64,000 nucleotides of DNA from Pseudomonadota bacterium (GCA_023456105.1 JAEYAO010000066.1:16147-80146), one strand, 5' to 3'; positions 42,500 through 51,392 are shown, numbered from the stretch's first letter. The notes: generated by a model not told the origin, from the letters alone. Numbers and translations are program-made.

Positions 42500-43408
42500 A
42501 TGCGCCGTCGCCTTGTCGTCCTGTTGTCCGCCAGCGCGCTTCTGTCGGCCTGCGGGGCGCCCGAGCCGGAAGGCCCGGCGCCGGTCGAGCCCTCGGCCGC
42601 CCCCTCGCCGGGCGCGGCGGTCGCCGCATCCACGGGATCGGTGACCTACGCCTGCGAGAGCGGACAGGCGGTGACGGCGACCTATCCGAACGCCGACAGC
42701 GCGCAGATCGCCTATGGCGGCCGGACCTATGCGACGCGCAGCGTGCAGTCCGCCAGCGGCGCCCGCTACATCGGCGACGGCGTGGAGTGGTGGACGGCCA
42801 GCCGCAACGGGCAGGAGGGCGCGACGCTCAGCCGCCTAGGGCCCGACGGACAGACGGCGGTGGCGGTGCTGGAGCGCTGCACGCGGCCCACGGCGGGCTC
42901 GGCGCCCCAGACCCCGCCGGGACAGACGCCGGTCGTCGCCGCCGCGCCGGGAGCGAACGGAACCGCCGAGCCCTGCCGCGCCGCCGAGCTGAGGCTGTCG
43001 GATGACGGCGGCGACGCGGGCATGGGCCATCGCGTCAGCATCATCGGCGTGCAGAACACCGGCGCGCAGCCCTGCAGCCTGCTCGGCTACCCGACCGTGA
43101 CGCTGCAGGACGCCCGGGGAGGGGCGCTGAGCCAGGTGCGCGCCCAGCAGAACCCCGGCGGCTACCTGCGGGCGGGCCAGTCCCCGGTCGCGGTGACGCT
43201 GGCGGCGCAGGGCAAGGCCTTTTTCGATCTGGCCTGGACCGTCATGCCGAACGAGGGCGAGGGCGAGACCACCTGTCCCACCGCCGCGCGGGTGCGGGTC
43301 GCCGTGCCGAACGACGCCTCGCCGCTGAACCTCGACAAGAGCTTCACGCCTTGTGGGCGCAAGATCGAGGTCAGCCCGTTTCGCGCGGAGGCCGAACCGG
43401 ATCGCTGA
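42500..43408 (+). CDS. Lipoprotein with MliC-like lysozyme-inhibitor domain fused to DUF4232
   Basis: A 302-residue lipoprotein; the lipobox is ALLSAC, near residue 18. After a Pro/Ala-rich linker, residues ~48-130 resemble MliC/PliC inhibitors of C-type lysozyme: VTYACESGQAVTATYPN, AQIAYGGRTYATRSVQSASGARYI, then EWWTASRNGQEGATL. After a second linker, residues ~155-295 match DUF4232 (CRAAELRL, then VQNTGAQPCSLLGYPTVTLQD, ending with TPCGRKIEV). It likely sits on the outer membrane and protects peptidoglycan from lysozyme-type enzymes. The role of the DUF4232 half is unknown. Confidence 0.8.
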   Translation: MRRRLVVLLSASALLSACGAPEPEGPAPVEPSAAPSPGAAVAASTGSVTYACESGQAVTATYPNADSAQIAYGGRTYATRSVQSASGARYIGDGVEWWTASRNGQEGATLSRLGPDGQTAVAVLERCTRPTAGSAPQTPPGQTPVVAAAPGANGTAEPCRAAELRLSDDGGDAGMGHRVSIIGVQNTGAQPCSLLGYPTVTLQDARGGALSQVRAQQNPGGYLRAGQSPVAVTLAAQGKAFFDLAWTVMPNEGEGETTCPTAARVRVAVPNDASPLNLDKSFTPCGRKIEVSPFRAEAEPDR

Positions 43409-43466
43409 AGATCGGCGGGGATCGGCCACGCTGGAAACGGCGCGCGTTTCGGCGTAACCCGCGCCC

Positions 43467-44660
43467 ATGACCAGCGGATTCCATGCGCGCGTCGCGCAAG
43501 AGCTTCAAGACATCTCGGCCCAGGGGCTGACCAAGCCCGAGCGGATCATCGCCTCTCGTCAGGGCCCCGCGATCCAGGTGAACGGGCGCGAGGTGCTGAA
43601 CTTCTGCGCCAACAACTATCTGGGCCTGGCCGGCGACGAGCGGGTGACGCAGGCCGGGATCGCAGCGGCCGAGCGCTGGGGCGCGGGCACCGCCTCGGTG
43701 CGCTTCATCTGCGGCACGCTGGAGATTCACAAGGAGCTGGAGGCGGCGATCGCGGCCTATCTGGGCTTCGAGGACGCTATCCTGTTCGCCGCCGCCTTCG
43801 ACGCCAACGGCGGCCTGTTCGAGCCGCTGCTGGGGGCGGAGGACGCCATCGTCTCCGACAGCCTGAACCACGCCTCGATCATCGACGGGGTCCGGCTGTG
43901 CAAGGCCAAGCGCTATCGCTTCGCCAACTCGGACATGGACGATCTGGAGACCCAACTGAAGCAGGCGCGGGCGGACGGGGCGCGCGACATCATCATCGCC
44001 ACCGACGGCGCCTTCTCGATGGACGGCTATATCGCCAGGCTGAACGATATCCGGGCGCTGGCGGACCGCTATGACGCGCTGATCATGGTGGACGACTGCC
44101 ACGCCACCGGATTTCTGGGGCCGCAGGGACGGGGCTCGTTCGCGCACCACGGGGTCAAGGTCGACTTCGTCACGGGCACCTTCGGCAAGGCGCTGGGCGG
44201 GGCCATGGGCGGCTTCATCTGCGCCTCCAAGCCGGTGGTCGAACTGTTGAAGCAACGGGCGCGGCCCTACCTTTTCTCCAACGCTCTGGCGCCCGCCGTG
44301 TGCGGCTCGAGCCTTGAAGCCATCCGCATCGCGCAAGGCGAAGAGGGCGACCGGCTGCGCACGCGCCTGTCGGCCAACGCCCACCGCTACCGAACCGCCA
44401 TGACGGATGCGGGCTTCACCCTGCTGCAGGGCGAGCACCCGATCATCCCGGTGATGCTGGGCGACGCCAAGCTGGCGCAGGATATCGCCGCGCGGATGCT
44501 GGAGCTCGGCGTCTATGTGATCGGCTTCTCCTTTCCCGTCGTGCCTCGCGGGCAGGCGCGCATCCGCACCCAGATGTCGGCGGCGCATACGTTCGAGCAG
44601 ATTGATCAAGCGGTCGCGGCTTTCACGACGGCCGGCAAGGAACTGGGAGTGATCCAATGA
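43467..44660 (+). CDS. kbl: 2-amino-3-ketobutyrate CoA ligase (glycine C-acetyltransferase)
   Basis: A 397-residue PLP-dependent alpha-oxoamine synthase that cleaves 2-amino-3-ketobutyrate with CoA to glycine and acetyl-CoA, the second step of threonine catabolism. Key segments are FCANNYLGLA, GTASVRFICGTLEIHKELE, SDSLNHASIIDG, MVDDCHATGFLG and the PLP-lysine region FGKALGGAMGG. It is followed with a 4-base overlap by tdh, which makes its substrate. Confidence 0.95.
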   Translation: MTSGFHARVAQELQDISAQGLTKPERIIASRQGPAIQVNGREVLNFCANNYLGLAGDERVTQAGIAAAERWGAGTASVRFICGTLEIHKELEAAIAAYLGFEDAILFAAAFDANGGLFEPLLGAEDAIVSDSLNHASIIDGVRLCKAKRYRFANSDMDDLETQLKQARADGARDIIIATDGAFSMDGYIARLNDIRALADRYDALIMVDDCHATGFLGPQGRGSFAHHGVKVDFVTGTFGKALGGAMGGFICASKPVVELLKQRARPYLFSNALAPAVCGSSLEAIRIAQGEEGDRLRTRLSANAHRYRTAMTDAGFTLLQGEHPIIPVMLGDAKLAQDIAARMLELGVYVIGFSFPVVPRGQARIRTQMSAAHTFEQIDQAVAAFTTAGKELGVIQ

Positions 44661-45703
44661 CGCAGACCATGAAGGCCCTGGCCAAGACCGGGCCCGTGCA
44701 GGGCCTCGAACTGATCGATGCGCCGGTGCCGGAGGCCGGGCCGGAGGACGTGCTGATCAAGGTGCACCGGGCGGCGGTGTGCGGCACCGACATCCACATC
44801 TGGAACTGGGACGAGTGGTCCCAGAAGAACGTGCCGACGCCGATGATCACCGGGCACGAGTTCTCGGGCGAGATCGTCGGCATCGGTTCGGAAGTCGACC
44901 GCCGGCTGAAGGTCGGCCAGCGGGTGTCGGCCGAGGGGCACGTGATCGACCTGAACTCGGAGGCGGCGCGCGCCGGCCACTTCCACCTGGACCCCAAGAC
45001 GCGCGGCATCGGTGTGAACCGCCAGGGCGCCTTCGCCGAATACGTGGTGGCGCCGGCCTTCAACGTCATCGAGCTGCCGGACGAGGTGCCCTACGAGATC
45101 GGCTCGATCCTCGACCCCTTCGGCAACGCCGTGCACACGGCCCAGCAGTTCGATCTGCTGGGCGAGGACGTGCTGGTCACGGGCGCAGGACCGATCGGCA
45201 TCATGGCGGCGGCGGTGGCGCGGCATGCGGGCGCGCGCACCGTGGTTCTGACCGACATCAACGACTACCGGCTGGAGCTGGCGGGGAAGGTGGCGCCGGG
45301 CGTGCGTACGGTGAACACCACGCGCGAGGACCTGCACGATGTGATCCACGAGCTGGGCATGAAGGTCGGCTTCGACGTGGCGCTGGAGATGTCCGGCTCG
45401 CCCATCGCCTTCAAACAGTGCGTGGACACCCTGATCATGGGCGGCGGGCTGGCGCTGCTGGGCATTCCGGCCAAGCCGATGGAGACGGACTGGGGCGCGA
45501 TCATCCTGAAGGCGCTGACGATCAAGGGCGTCTACGGCCGCGAGATGTTCACGACCTGGAGAAAGATGCTGGGCCTGCTGAAGGCGGGGCTCGACCTCAC
45601 GCCGCTGATCACCCACCAGATGAGTTACGAGAACTACCGCGAGGGCTTTGAGGCCATGCGGTCGGGCAAGTCCGGCAAGGTGGTGCTGGACTGGGCGGCT
45701 TAA
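44657..45703 (+). CDS. tdh: L-threonine 3-dehydrogenase
   Basis: A 348-residue zinc MDR dehydrogenase oxidising L-threonine to 2-amino-3-ketobutyrate with NAD. It has the catalytic Cys in VCGTDIHIWNWDEW, the GHEFSGEI motif, a Rossmann GAGPIGIMAAAVA, and DINDYRLELA for NAD selectivity. The structural-zinc Cys cluster of Tdh/MDR proteins seems reduced, since only one Cys is evident near the N terminus. The ATG overlaps the kbl stop (ATGA), forming the kbl-tdh pair. Confidence 0.94.
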   Translation: MTQTMKALAKTGPVQGLELIDAPVPEAGPEDVLIKVHRAAVCGTDIHIWNWDEWSQKNVPTPMITGHEFSGEIVGIGSEVDRRLKVGQRVSAEGHVIDLNSEAARAGHFHLDPKTRGIGVNRQGAFAEYVVAPAFNVIELPDEVPYEIGSILDPFGNAVHTAQQFDLLGEDVLVTGAGPIGIMAAAVARHAGARTVVLTDINDYRLELAGKVAPGVRTVNTTREDLHDVIHELGMKVGFDVALEMSGSPIAFKQCVDTLIMGGGLALLGIPAKPMETDWGAIILKALTIKGVYGREMFTTWRKMLGLLKAGLDLTPLITHQMSYENYREGFEAMRSGKSGKVVLDWAA

Positions 45704-45707
45704 TCGG

Positions 45708-46148
45708 ATGAGCGCCGTCGTCGACTTTCTGAGCGGCGACGGCGCGGACCGGGCGGGGCGGACGCTGGAGCAGGTGCTCGCCTTCGACGACGCGGCGCTG
45801 GAGCGCCATCACGACTACATCCAGTGGCTGTTCCCGCTGACCGAGCCGAGCGGCGCCGTGCCCGGATCGCCGGTGCTGAGTGCGGCTGACGTCGCGGCCC
45901 TGCGGAGCTCGACCGAGGCGCAGGGCAATCTGCGGCGGGGTGCGGCGCGGATGCTGGTCTTCTACCGCGACACCCGGCATTGGCGCGCGCCGGTAGACCA
46001 CAATCATCTGCGGATCACCCGCATCCTCCGCTCGCTGCGGCTGCTGGTCAGCGACGCGGCGGCGGACGACTTTCATGCGGCGATCGCCAATCTGTCGGCG
46101 GAGGCGCCGATCAACGCGCGCAGCCGCGCCTTCTGGGCCGCGGCCTGA
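45708..46148 (+). CDS. Opioid growth factor receptor (OGFr)-related domain protein
   Basis: A 146-residue protein with the OGFr N-terminal-type domain known in scattered bacteria: LSGDGADRAGRTLEQVLAFDDAALERHHDYIQWLFPLTEPS, then a helical region ending RITRILRSLRLL. The bacterial function is unknown. It starts 4 bases after tdh with CGG just before the ATG and may be the third gene of that operon. Convergent with the topoisomerase IB gene. Confidence 0.8.
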   Translation: MSAVVDFLSGDGADRAGRTLEQVLAFDDAALERHHDYIQWLFPLTEPSGAVPGSPVLSAADVAALRSSTEAQGNLRRGAARMLVFYRDTRHWRAPVDHNHLRITRILRSLRLLVSDAAADDFHAAIANLSAEAPINARSRAFWAAA

Positions 46149-46152
46149 ACGG

Positions 46153-47175
46153 CTACTGCGCCTTCAGGAGCTTCATCAGCGCGGGCTCGAATCCCTTGGT
46201 CTCGGAGCCGGGCAGGACCTCGGCGATGCGACCGCTCTCATAGAGATCGACGACCACAGGATGGACATAGGAGGATCGGCACACGGTGGGCGTGTTGCCG
46301 AGCAGGCCCGCCACGGCCTTCATGCACACGGTGATCTTGCGTCGCCCGTCCGTTTGCGAGGTCGGCGGGTCCATGTCGCGGAAGGCGCGGGCGGCCGAGA
46401 CCGTGCCGGCCCAGGTGCGGAAGTCCTTGGCCGAAAAGCCCTCGCCCATGGCCTCGCGGATGTAGGCGTTCACGTCATCGGAGGTGATCGGGCACAGGGT
46501 CCCATCGGCCGTGCGGTATTTGAACATCTGCTGGCCCGGCAGATCCTCCAGCGTGCGGACGACGCGCGCCAGACGGCGGTCGCGGACGCTGACCTTGTGC
46601 TCGACGCCGCTCTTGCCCTTGAACTCGAAGGTCATGGCCGCGCCGTCCACGTCGATGTGGCGCTTGTTCAGGGTGGTGAGACCATAGGAGCGGTTCTGCT
46701 TGGCGTAGGTCGCATTGCCGACCCGGATCAGGGTGATCTCCAGCAGGCGCACGGCGGTGGCCAGCACCTTGTCGCGGCAGACACCTTTCAAGCCAAGGTC
46801 ATGCTCGACCCGCTCGCGCAACTTGGGCAGGGCTCGGGCGAAGGCGGGCAGCTTGTCGAACTTGTGCTCGGAGCGGGCCGTGCTCCAGTCGTTGTGATAG
46901 CGGTACTGCTTTCGGCCCTTCACGTCGCGGCCGGTGGCCTGGATGTGGCCGTTGGCCCGCGGGCAGATCCAGACGTCCGTCCAGGCCGGCGGGATGGCCA
47001 GCATGCGAATGCGGTCCAGCACCTTGGGGTTCTTGACGGTCGCGCCCTTGGCGTCCCGATAGGTGAAGCCCTTGCCCGCGCGGCGGCGGGTGATGCCGGG
47101 CGTGTCGTCATTGCACCAGGCCAGACCGGCTGGGGCCTCAAGATCGACCTCGAAGGTCGCGGCGCCGTCGGCCAT
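46153..47175 (-). CDS. DNA topoisomerase IB
   Basis: A 340-residue poxvirus-type topoisomerase I that relaxes supercoils through a 3'-phosphotyrosine. The N-terminal domain contains GITRRRAGKGFTYRD and IPPAWTDVWICPRANGHIQATGRD. The catalytic domain has TLIRVGNATYAKQNRSYGLTTL, KDFRTWAGTVSAARAF and the active-site Tyr in RSSYVHP. The ATG overlaps the stop of the small upstream gene by one base, so both are translated together, likely from the EcfG promoter at 47553. Bacterial topo IB is accessory and often stress-linked. Confidence 0.93.
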   Translation of the reverse strand: MADGAATFEVDLEAPAGLAWCNDDTPGITRRRAGKGFTYRDAKGATVKNPKVLDRIRMLAIPPAWTDVWICPRANGHIQATGRDVKGRKQYRYHNDWSTARSEHKFDKLPAFARALPKLRERVEHDLGLKGVCRDKVLATAVRLLEITLIRVGNATYAKQNRSYGLTTLNKRHIDVDGAAMTFEFKGKSGVEHKVSVRDRRLARVVRTLEDLPGQQMFKYRTADGTLCPITSDDVNAYIREAMGEGFSAKDFRTWAGTVSAARAFRDMDPPTSQTDGRRKITVCMKAVAGLLGNTPTVCRSSYVHPVVVDLYESGRIAEVLPGSETKGFEPALMKLLKAQ

Positions 47176-47525
47176 CAGGCGGCGTCCTCTTGCTGATCCA
47201 GCTTGTCGTGCAGCCCGTCGATCCACTTGCGGCCTGGGTCGCCGCCCCACAGCAGCCAGGCGATGTAGCCGGCAGACGGCTTGTCCGGATCGCCCCAGTT
47301 CTTGCCGCGCTTGTCCACGTTGTGGCGGGCGAAGTAGCTGTACATCGACTTTATGTCGCGCTCGCTGACGGCATGCTGACCCTTCAGCTGTTCGGCGCGC
47401 CGTCGGCCGACATCGGTGCCGCCCCGGCCATGCTGTTCGCGCAGCTCCAGCCCCTTTGCCGCGCAGTCGGCGACGCCCTTGGGCGGGGTGCGCTGCTTGT
47501 CGGTGAAGGGGGTCTTGGAGGCCAT
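47175..47525 (-). CDS. Small protein coupled to topoisomerase IB (phage head-protein-like domain)
   Basis: A 116-residue basic protein. The C-terminal half (SYFARHNVDKRGKNWGDPDKPSAGYIAWLLWGGDPGRKWID) resembles, from memory, an N-terminal domain of certain phage structural/prohead-protease polyproteins with the pattern FxRH..D......PSAGYxAWLLWGGD. No phage genes are near, so the domain seems to have been adopted by the cell. One-base overlap with topo IB and a shared stress promoter suggest it helps or regulates that enzyme, perhaps in DNA compaction. That role is inference. Confidence 0.75.
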   Translation of the reverse strand: MASKTPFTDKQRTPPKGVADCAAKGLELREQHGRGGTDVGRRRAEQLKGQHAVSERDIKSMYSYFARHNVDKRGKNWGDPDKPSAGYIAWLLWGGDPGRKWIDGLHDKLDQQEDAA

Positions 47526-47552
47526 GGCGCGGGTCCGTTGAAGCCTGCGACG

Positions 47553-47578
47553 AACGCGGCGGCGAAGGCGCGAGTTCC
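47553..47578 (-). promoter_or_regulatory. Sigma-EcfG promoter of the topoisomerase IB operon
   Basis: On the minus strand GGAAC, 17 bases, CGTT: an exact match to the general-stress consensus. The expected transcript start is near 47546, about 21 bases before ATG 47525. The site lies in the 89-base divergent gap shared with rlmJ. Confidence 0.75.
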
Positions 47579-47614
47579 GCTTGACCCCCGGGGCGGAGCA
47601 GGGGACGAGGCGGC

Positions 47615-48406
47615 ATGAACTATCGCCACAGCTTTCACGCCGGAAACTTCGCCGATCTGGTCAAGCACGCGCTGCTGCTGTGGCTGCTGGATGAGCGGCG
47701 GGAGAGGGGCCGCGTCGAGGTACTGGACACCCACGCCGGCGCCGGTCTGTACGACCTGAGCGGCGACGCCGCGCGCTCCAGGGAGGCGAAGGCCGGGGTG
47801 CAGCGGCTGATGACGGCGGACGGCCTGCCGCCGCGCATGCAGGCGCTGGCCGAGGCCGTGCGGGCGATCAATGCGGCCGGCGAGACGCGCCTTTACCCGG
47901 GTTCGCCGCTGCTGGCGGCGCGCGCGCTGCGGCCGGGTGACGCCTATGTAGGCCATGAGCTGAACCCGCCGGTGCTGGAACTGCTGGAAGAGGCGCTGGA
48001 CGCCTATCCGGAAGCGGCGGCGCATGCGGGCGACGGCTATGCGGCGACAGGGTCGGTGCGGCCGGGGGCGCTGGTGCTGATCGACCCGCCGTTCGAGCGG
48101 CCGGACGACTACGTCCGCTCGGCCGAGGCGGGGATGGCGGCGGCGAGGCGAGGGGCCGTGGTCGCTGTGTGGACGCCGCTGAAGGACATGGAGACGCTGG
48201 ACGGATTCCTGCGCCGGCTGTCCGGACCAGTGCTGGTGGCGGAGGCGCGGCTGCGGCCGCTGACCAATCCGATGAAGATGAACGGCTGCGCCATGATGGT
48301 GCTGAACCCGCCGGAGGGAGCGGACGCCGCCGCGCGCGAGATCTGCGGCTGGGTGGTCGAGGCGTTGGGCGAGCCCGGCGGCAAGGCCGAGGTGTGGCGC
48401 CTGTAG
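47615..48406 (+). CDS. rlmJ: 23S rRNA (adenine(2030)-N(6))-methyltransferase RlmJ
   Basis: A 263-residue SAM-dependent methyltransferase. The N-terminal MNYRHSFHAGNFADLVKHALL signature is diagnostic. DTHAGAGLYDL forms the SAM site and LIDPPFERPDDY is the NPPY-like catalytic motif. The C-terminal LRPLTNPMKMNGCAMMVLNPP is also typical. It methylates A2030 of 23S rRNA. Divergent from the topo IB pair. Confidence 0.94.
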   Translation: MNYRHSFHAGNFADLVKHALLLWLLDERRERGRVEVLDTHAGAGLYDLSGDAARSREAKAGVQRLMTADGLPPRMQALAEAVRAINAAGETRLYPGSPLLAARALRPGDAYVGHELNPPVLELLEEALDAYPEAAAHAGDGYAATGSVRPGALVLIDPPFERPDDYVRSAEAGMAAARRGAVVAVWTPLKDMETLDGFLRRLSGPVLVAEARLRPLTNPMKMNGCAMMVLNPPEGADAAAREICGWVVEALGEPGGKAEVWRL

Positions 48407-48429
48407 GCCCGCGTGCTTAGGTCAGGCGC

Positions 48430-49155
48430 ATGAAGCCCATCGCCATCTTGGAAACCGGCCAGCCGCCCGAGGCGCTGCGCGACGCGTTCGACGACTATCC
48501 AGCCCGGTTCCGGGCGTTGCTGGGCGAGGGCGTGGCGACGGTGCGTTTCGACGTGCAGGCCGGGCGGCTGCCGGACGATCCGTCCGACTTCGCGGGCGCC
48601 ATCGTCACCGGATCGGCGGCGGGGGTGTACGACGACCTGCCCTGGATCCGGCCGCTGCTGGACTGGATCCGCGATGCGCGAGGCAAGACCCGGCTGGTCG
48701 GCATCTGCTTCGGGCATCAGGCCATGGCTCAGGCGCTGGGAGGCGACGTCGAGAAGTCCGATCGCGGCTGGGGCGTCGGCCTGCACCGCTACGAGGTGTC
48801 GGGGATCGAGGATTGGATGCACCCGCGCGCCGACAGCATCGCCATTCCCGTGTCGCACCAGGATCAGGTGGTGGTGCAGCCGCCGGGATCGCGCGTGATC
48901 GCCTCCAGCGCATTCACGCCTTTGGCCGGTCTGGCGTGGGACGACGCCGTGTCGTTCCAGTGCCATCCGGAGTTCGGCCCGGACTACGCCGCCGCCCTGG
49001 TCGAGGGGCGGCGCGATCGTATCCCGGGGGCGGTCGCCGAGGCGGCGCTGGAAAGCCTGAAGCGTCCTAACGACCGCGCGATCTTGACCGCATGGATTCG
49101 GGCCTTCCTGCTGCTGACCCCGCCGCCGACGGAGGAGAGCGGCAGCGGCATCTAG
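48430..49155 (+). CDS. Class I glutamine amidotransferase-like protein
   Basis: A 241-residue stand-alone GATase1 protein. The nucleophile Cys lies in GICFGHQAMAQALGG, and the catalytic His/Glu pair in FQCHPEFG. An oxyanion-type segment GAIVTGSAAGVYDD precedes. Such proteins are annotated as GMP synthase-like and often hydrolyse gamma-glutamyl compounds; the substrate is unknown. Spacing (23 bases after rlmJ) allows co-transcription. Convergent with hemF. Confidence 0.87.
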   Translation: MKPIAILETGQPPEALRDAFDDYPARFRALLGEGVATVRFDVQAGRLPDDPSDFAGAIVTGSAAGVYDDLPWIRPLLDWIRDARGKTRLVGICFGHQAMAQALGGDVEKSDRGWGVGLHRYEVSGIEDWMHPRADSIAIPVSHQDQVVVQPPGSRVIASSAFTPLAGLAWDDAVSFQCHPEFGPDYAAALVEGRRDRIPGAVAEAALESLKRPNDRAILTAWIRAFLLLTPPPTEESGSGI

Positions 49156-49159
49156 CCGA

Positions 49160-50038
49160 TCAAGGCCACTTCACCAGCGGCGGCATGGAGCTGAGGATCG
49201 AATCGACATTGCCGCCGGTCTTCAGGCCGAAGGTTGTGCCGCGGTCGTACAGCAGGTTGAACTCGACATAGCGGCCGCGGCGGACCAACTGTTCTTCGCG
49301 CTCGGCCTCAGTCCAGGGCTCGACCATGCGGCGGGCGACGATGTCGACGTAGGCCTGCAGGAAAGCCTCGCCCACGTCGCGGGTGAAGGCGAAGTCGCGT
49401 TCGTAGTCGCCGCTGTCGTGATGGTCGTAGAAGACGCCGCCCGTGCCGCGCGGCTCGTTGCGGTGCGGCAGAAAGAAGTAGTCGTCGCACCAGGCCTTGA
49501 ACTTGTCGTACCAGCCGCCGTGGTGGGCGTCGCAGGCGGCCTTCAACGCGGCGTGAAAGGCCACGGTGTCGGGCGCGTCCGCGTGACGATCCACGTCCAG
49601 CACCGGCGTCAGGTCGGCCCCCCCGCCGAACCAGCTTTGGGTTGTGGCGATGAAGCGGGTGTTCATGTGGACGGCCGGCACGCGCGGGCTGCGTGGATGG
49701 CAGATCAGGCTGATCCCGGTGGCGAAGAAGCGCGGGTCCTCGGCCGCGCCCGGCACGGTCCTGGCGTAGTCGGCGGGAAAGGTCCCGTGCACGGTGGAGC
49801 AGTGCACGCCGACCTTTTCGAACAGGCGGCCGTGCATCATGCCCATCACGCCGCCGCCGCCCTCCGGCCGTTCCCACGGCGTGCGGACGAAGCGGCCGGG
49901 CTCTCCGGGGAACAGATCGGCGGGGGCCTGATCCTCCAGCGCCTCGAAGGCGGCGTGGATGCGGTCGCGCAGGCCTTCGAACCAGGCGCGGGTCTCGGCC
50001 TTCTTGTCGGAGAGAGGGTCGGTCATGGCCGCGTCCAT
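49160..50038 (-). CDS. hemF: Oxygen-dependent coproporphyrinogen-III oxidase
   Basis: A 292-residue HemF catalysing aerobic oxidative decarboxylation of coproporphyrinogen III to protoporphyrinogen IX in heme synthesis. Signatures are complete: [77 protein letters not shown] and [28 protein letters not shown] 50026 is an alternative start. The presence of HemF fits an aerobic organism with a bc1 complex. Confidence 0.95.
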   Translation of the reverse strand: MDAAMTDPLSDKKAETRAWFEGLRDRIHAAFEALEDQAPADLFPGEPGRFVRTPWERPEGGGGVMGMMHGRLFEKVGVHCSTVHGTFPADYARTVPGAAEDPRFFATGISLICHPRSPRVPAVHMNTRFIATTQSWFGGGADLTPVLDVDRHADAPDTVAFHAALKAACDAHHGGWYDKFKAWCDDYFFLPHRNEPRGTGGVFYDHHDSGDYERDFAFTRDVGEAFLQAYVDIVARRMVEPWTEAEREEQLVRRGRYVEFNLLYDRGTTFGLKTGGNVDSILSSMPPLVKWP

Positions 50039-50123
50039 AGACCCCGCCGCGCCGGAGGGGAAAGCTTTGACTGGCGGGACGGGCGTCTGTCAGGGTGCGG
50101 GCGACGCCTCAGGAGCCTTGCGC

Positions 50124-51389
50124 ATGATCCGATCCCTTCTTCTCACCGCCGCCTCCCTGGCGGTGCTGGCTGCGCCCGCGTCGGCGCAGGACGGGGTGGG
50201 AGAGGCGAGGGCGCGGCGCATCCTGGAGCGCAGTCCGTTGATCGACGGTCACAACGACCTGCCCTGGGCCTTGAGGCAGGGCTTCGGGAACGACCCGCAC
50301 GCCGTTGACCTGACGCAGGATCAGGGCGCCAACCCCACCACCCTGCACACCGACATCCCGCGCCTGCGCCAGGGCGGCGTGGGGGCCCAGTTCTGGTCGG
50401 TCTATGTGCCCGCCAGCCTTGCGCCGGTGGAGGCGGCCAAGGCGACGTTCGAGCAGATCGACAGCGTTAAGCGCCTGGTCGCCGCCCATCCGGAGGCGTT
50501 CGAGCTGGCCTACACCGCCGACGACATCGAGCGGGCGCACCGTCGTGGACGCATCGCCAGCCTGATCGGCATGGAGGGCGGCTACTCCATCGACGATTCG
50601 CTGGGCCTGCTGCGCGAGTTCCACGACGCCGGCGCGCGCTACATGACGCTGACCCACTCGACCACCACCACCTGGGCGGACAGCGCGACGGATGCGCCGA
50701 AATGGGGCGGGCTGAACCCCTTCGGCGAAGAGGTGGTGCGCGAGATGAACCGTCTGGGCATGATGGTGGACCTGAGCCACGTCTCGGAGGAGACGATGCT
50801 GGACGCCATGCGTGTGTCCGACGCGCCGGTGATCTTTTCCCATTCCTCGGCGCGCGCGGTGACCGATCATCCGCGCAACGTGCCGGACGCCGTTCTGCGG
50901 ATGATGGCCGAGGACGGCGGCGTGGTGATGGTGACGTTCGTGCCCGGCTTCATCAGCGAGCCGGTGCGGGCCTGGGGCGCCGCGCGGGCGGCGGAAGAGG
51001 CGCGGCTGAAGTCGCTGAACCCCGGCGACCCGGAGGCGGTGACGGGCGGGCTGCGGGCCTGGACGTCGGCGAACGTCCAGCCGCGCGCGTCGCTGGACGA
51101 CGTGGTCGCCCACATCCAGCACGTCCGCGATGTGGCCGGGATCGACCATGTCGGCCTGGGCGGCGACTTCGACGGGGTCGGCAGCTTGCCGGACGGCGTC
51201 GAGAGCGTCGCGGCCTATCCCCGCATCCTGGCGGCGCTGATGGCGCGCGGGTGGAGCGAGGCCGACATCCGCAAGCTGGCGGGCGGCAATGTCCTGCGGG
51301 TCATGCGGGCGGTCGAGGCTGTGGCCGCCAACAAGCGCGGCGAACGCCCGAACCTGTCACGCCTGCCGGAAGCCCCGGCTCCGGAGTAG
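50124..51389 (+). CDS. Membrane dipeptidase-like metallopeptidase (M19)
   Basis: A 421-residue exported renal-dipeptidase-family enzyme. A signal peptide of 21-22 residues ends at ASAQD. Metal ligands include DGHNDLP (HxD), E in LIGMEGGYS, H in LTHSTTTTWAD and VDLSHVS, and D in GLGGDFDGV. FSHSSARAVTDHPRN is typical. It cleaves dipeptides, including D-amino-acid ones, in the periplasm. AGGAG lies upstream of ATG 50124; the long frame from 49959 would run back into the hemF start region. Confidence 0.92.
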   Translation: MIRSLLLTAASLAVLAAPASAQDGVGEARARRILERSPLIDGHNDLPWALRQGFGNDPHAVDLTQDQGANPTTLHTDIPRLRQGGVGAQFWSVYVPASLAPVEAAKATFEQIDSVKRLVAAHPEAFELAYTADDIERAHRRGRIASLIGMEGGYSIDDSLGLLREFHDAGARYMTLTHSTTTTWADSATDAPKWGGLNPFGEEVVREMNRLGMMVDLSHVSEETMLDAMRVSDAPVIFSHSSARAVTDHPRNVPDAVLRMMAEDGGVVMVTFVPGFISEPVRAWGAARAAEEARLKSLNPGDPEAVTGGLRAWTSANVQPRASLDDVVAHIQHVRDVAGIDHVGLGGDFDGVGSLPDGVESVAAYPRILAALMARGWSEADIRKLAGGNVLRVMRAVEAVAANKRGERPNLSRLPEAPAPE

Positions 51390-51392
51390 GTG

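Noticed and set aside
47175..47525. Prophage remnant suggested by the phage-like small protein
   Set aside because: No integrase, capsid, lysis or attachment repeats nearby; neighbours are core chromosomal genes with normal composition.
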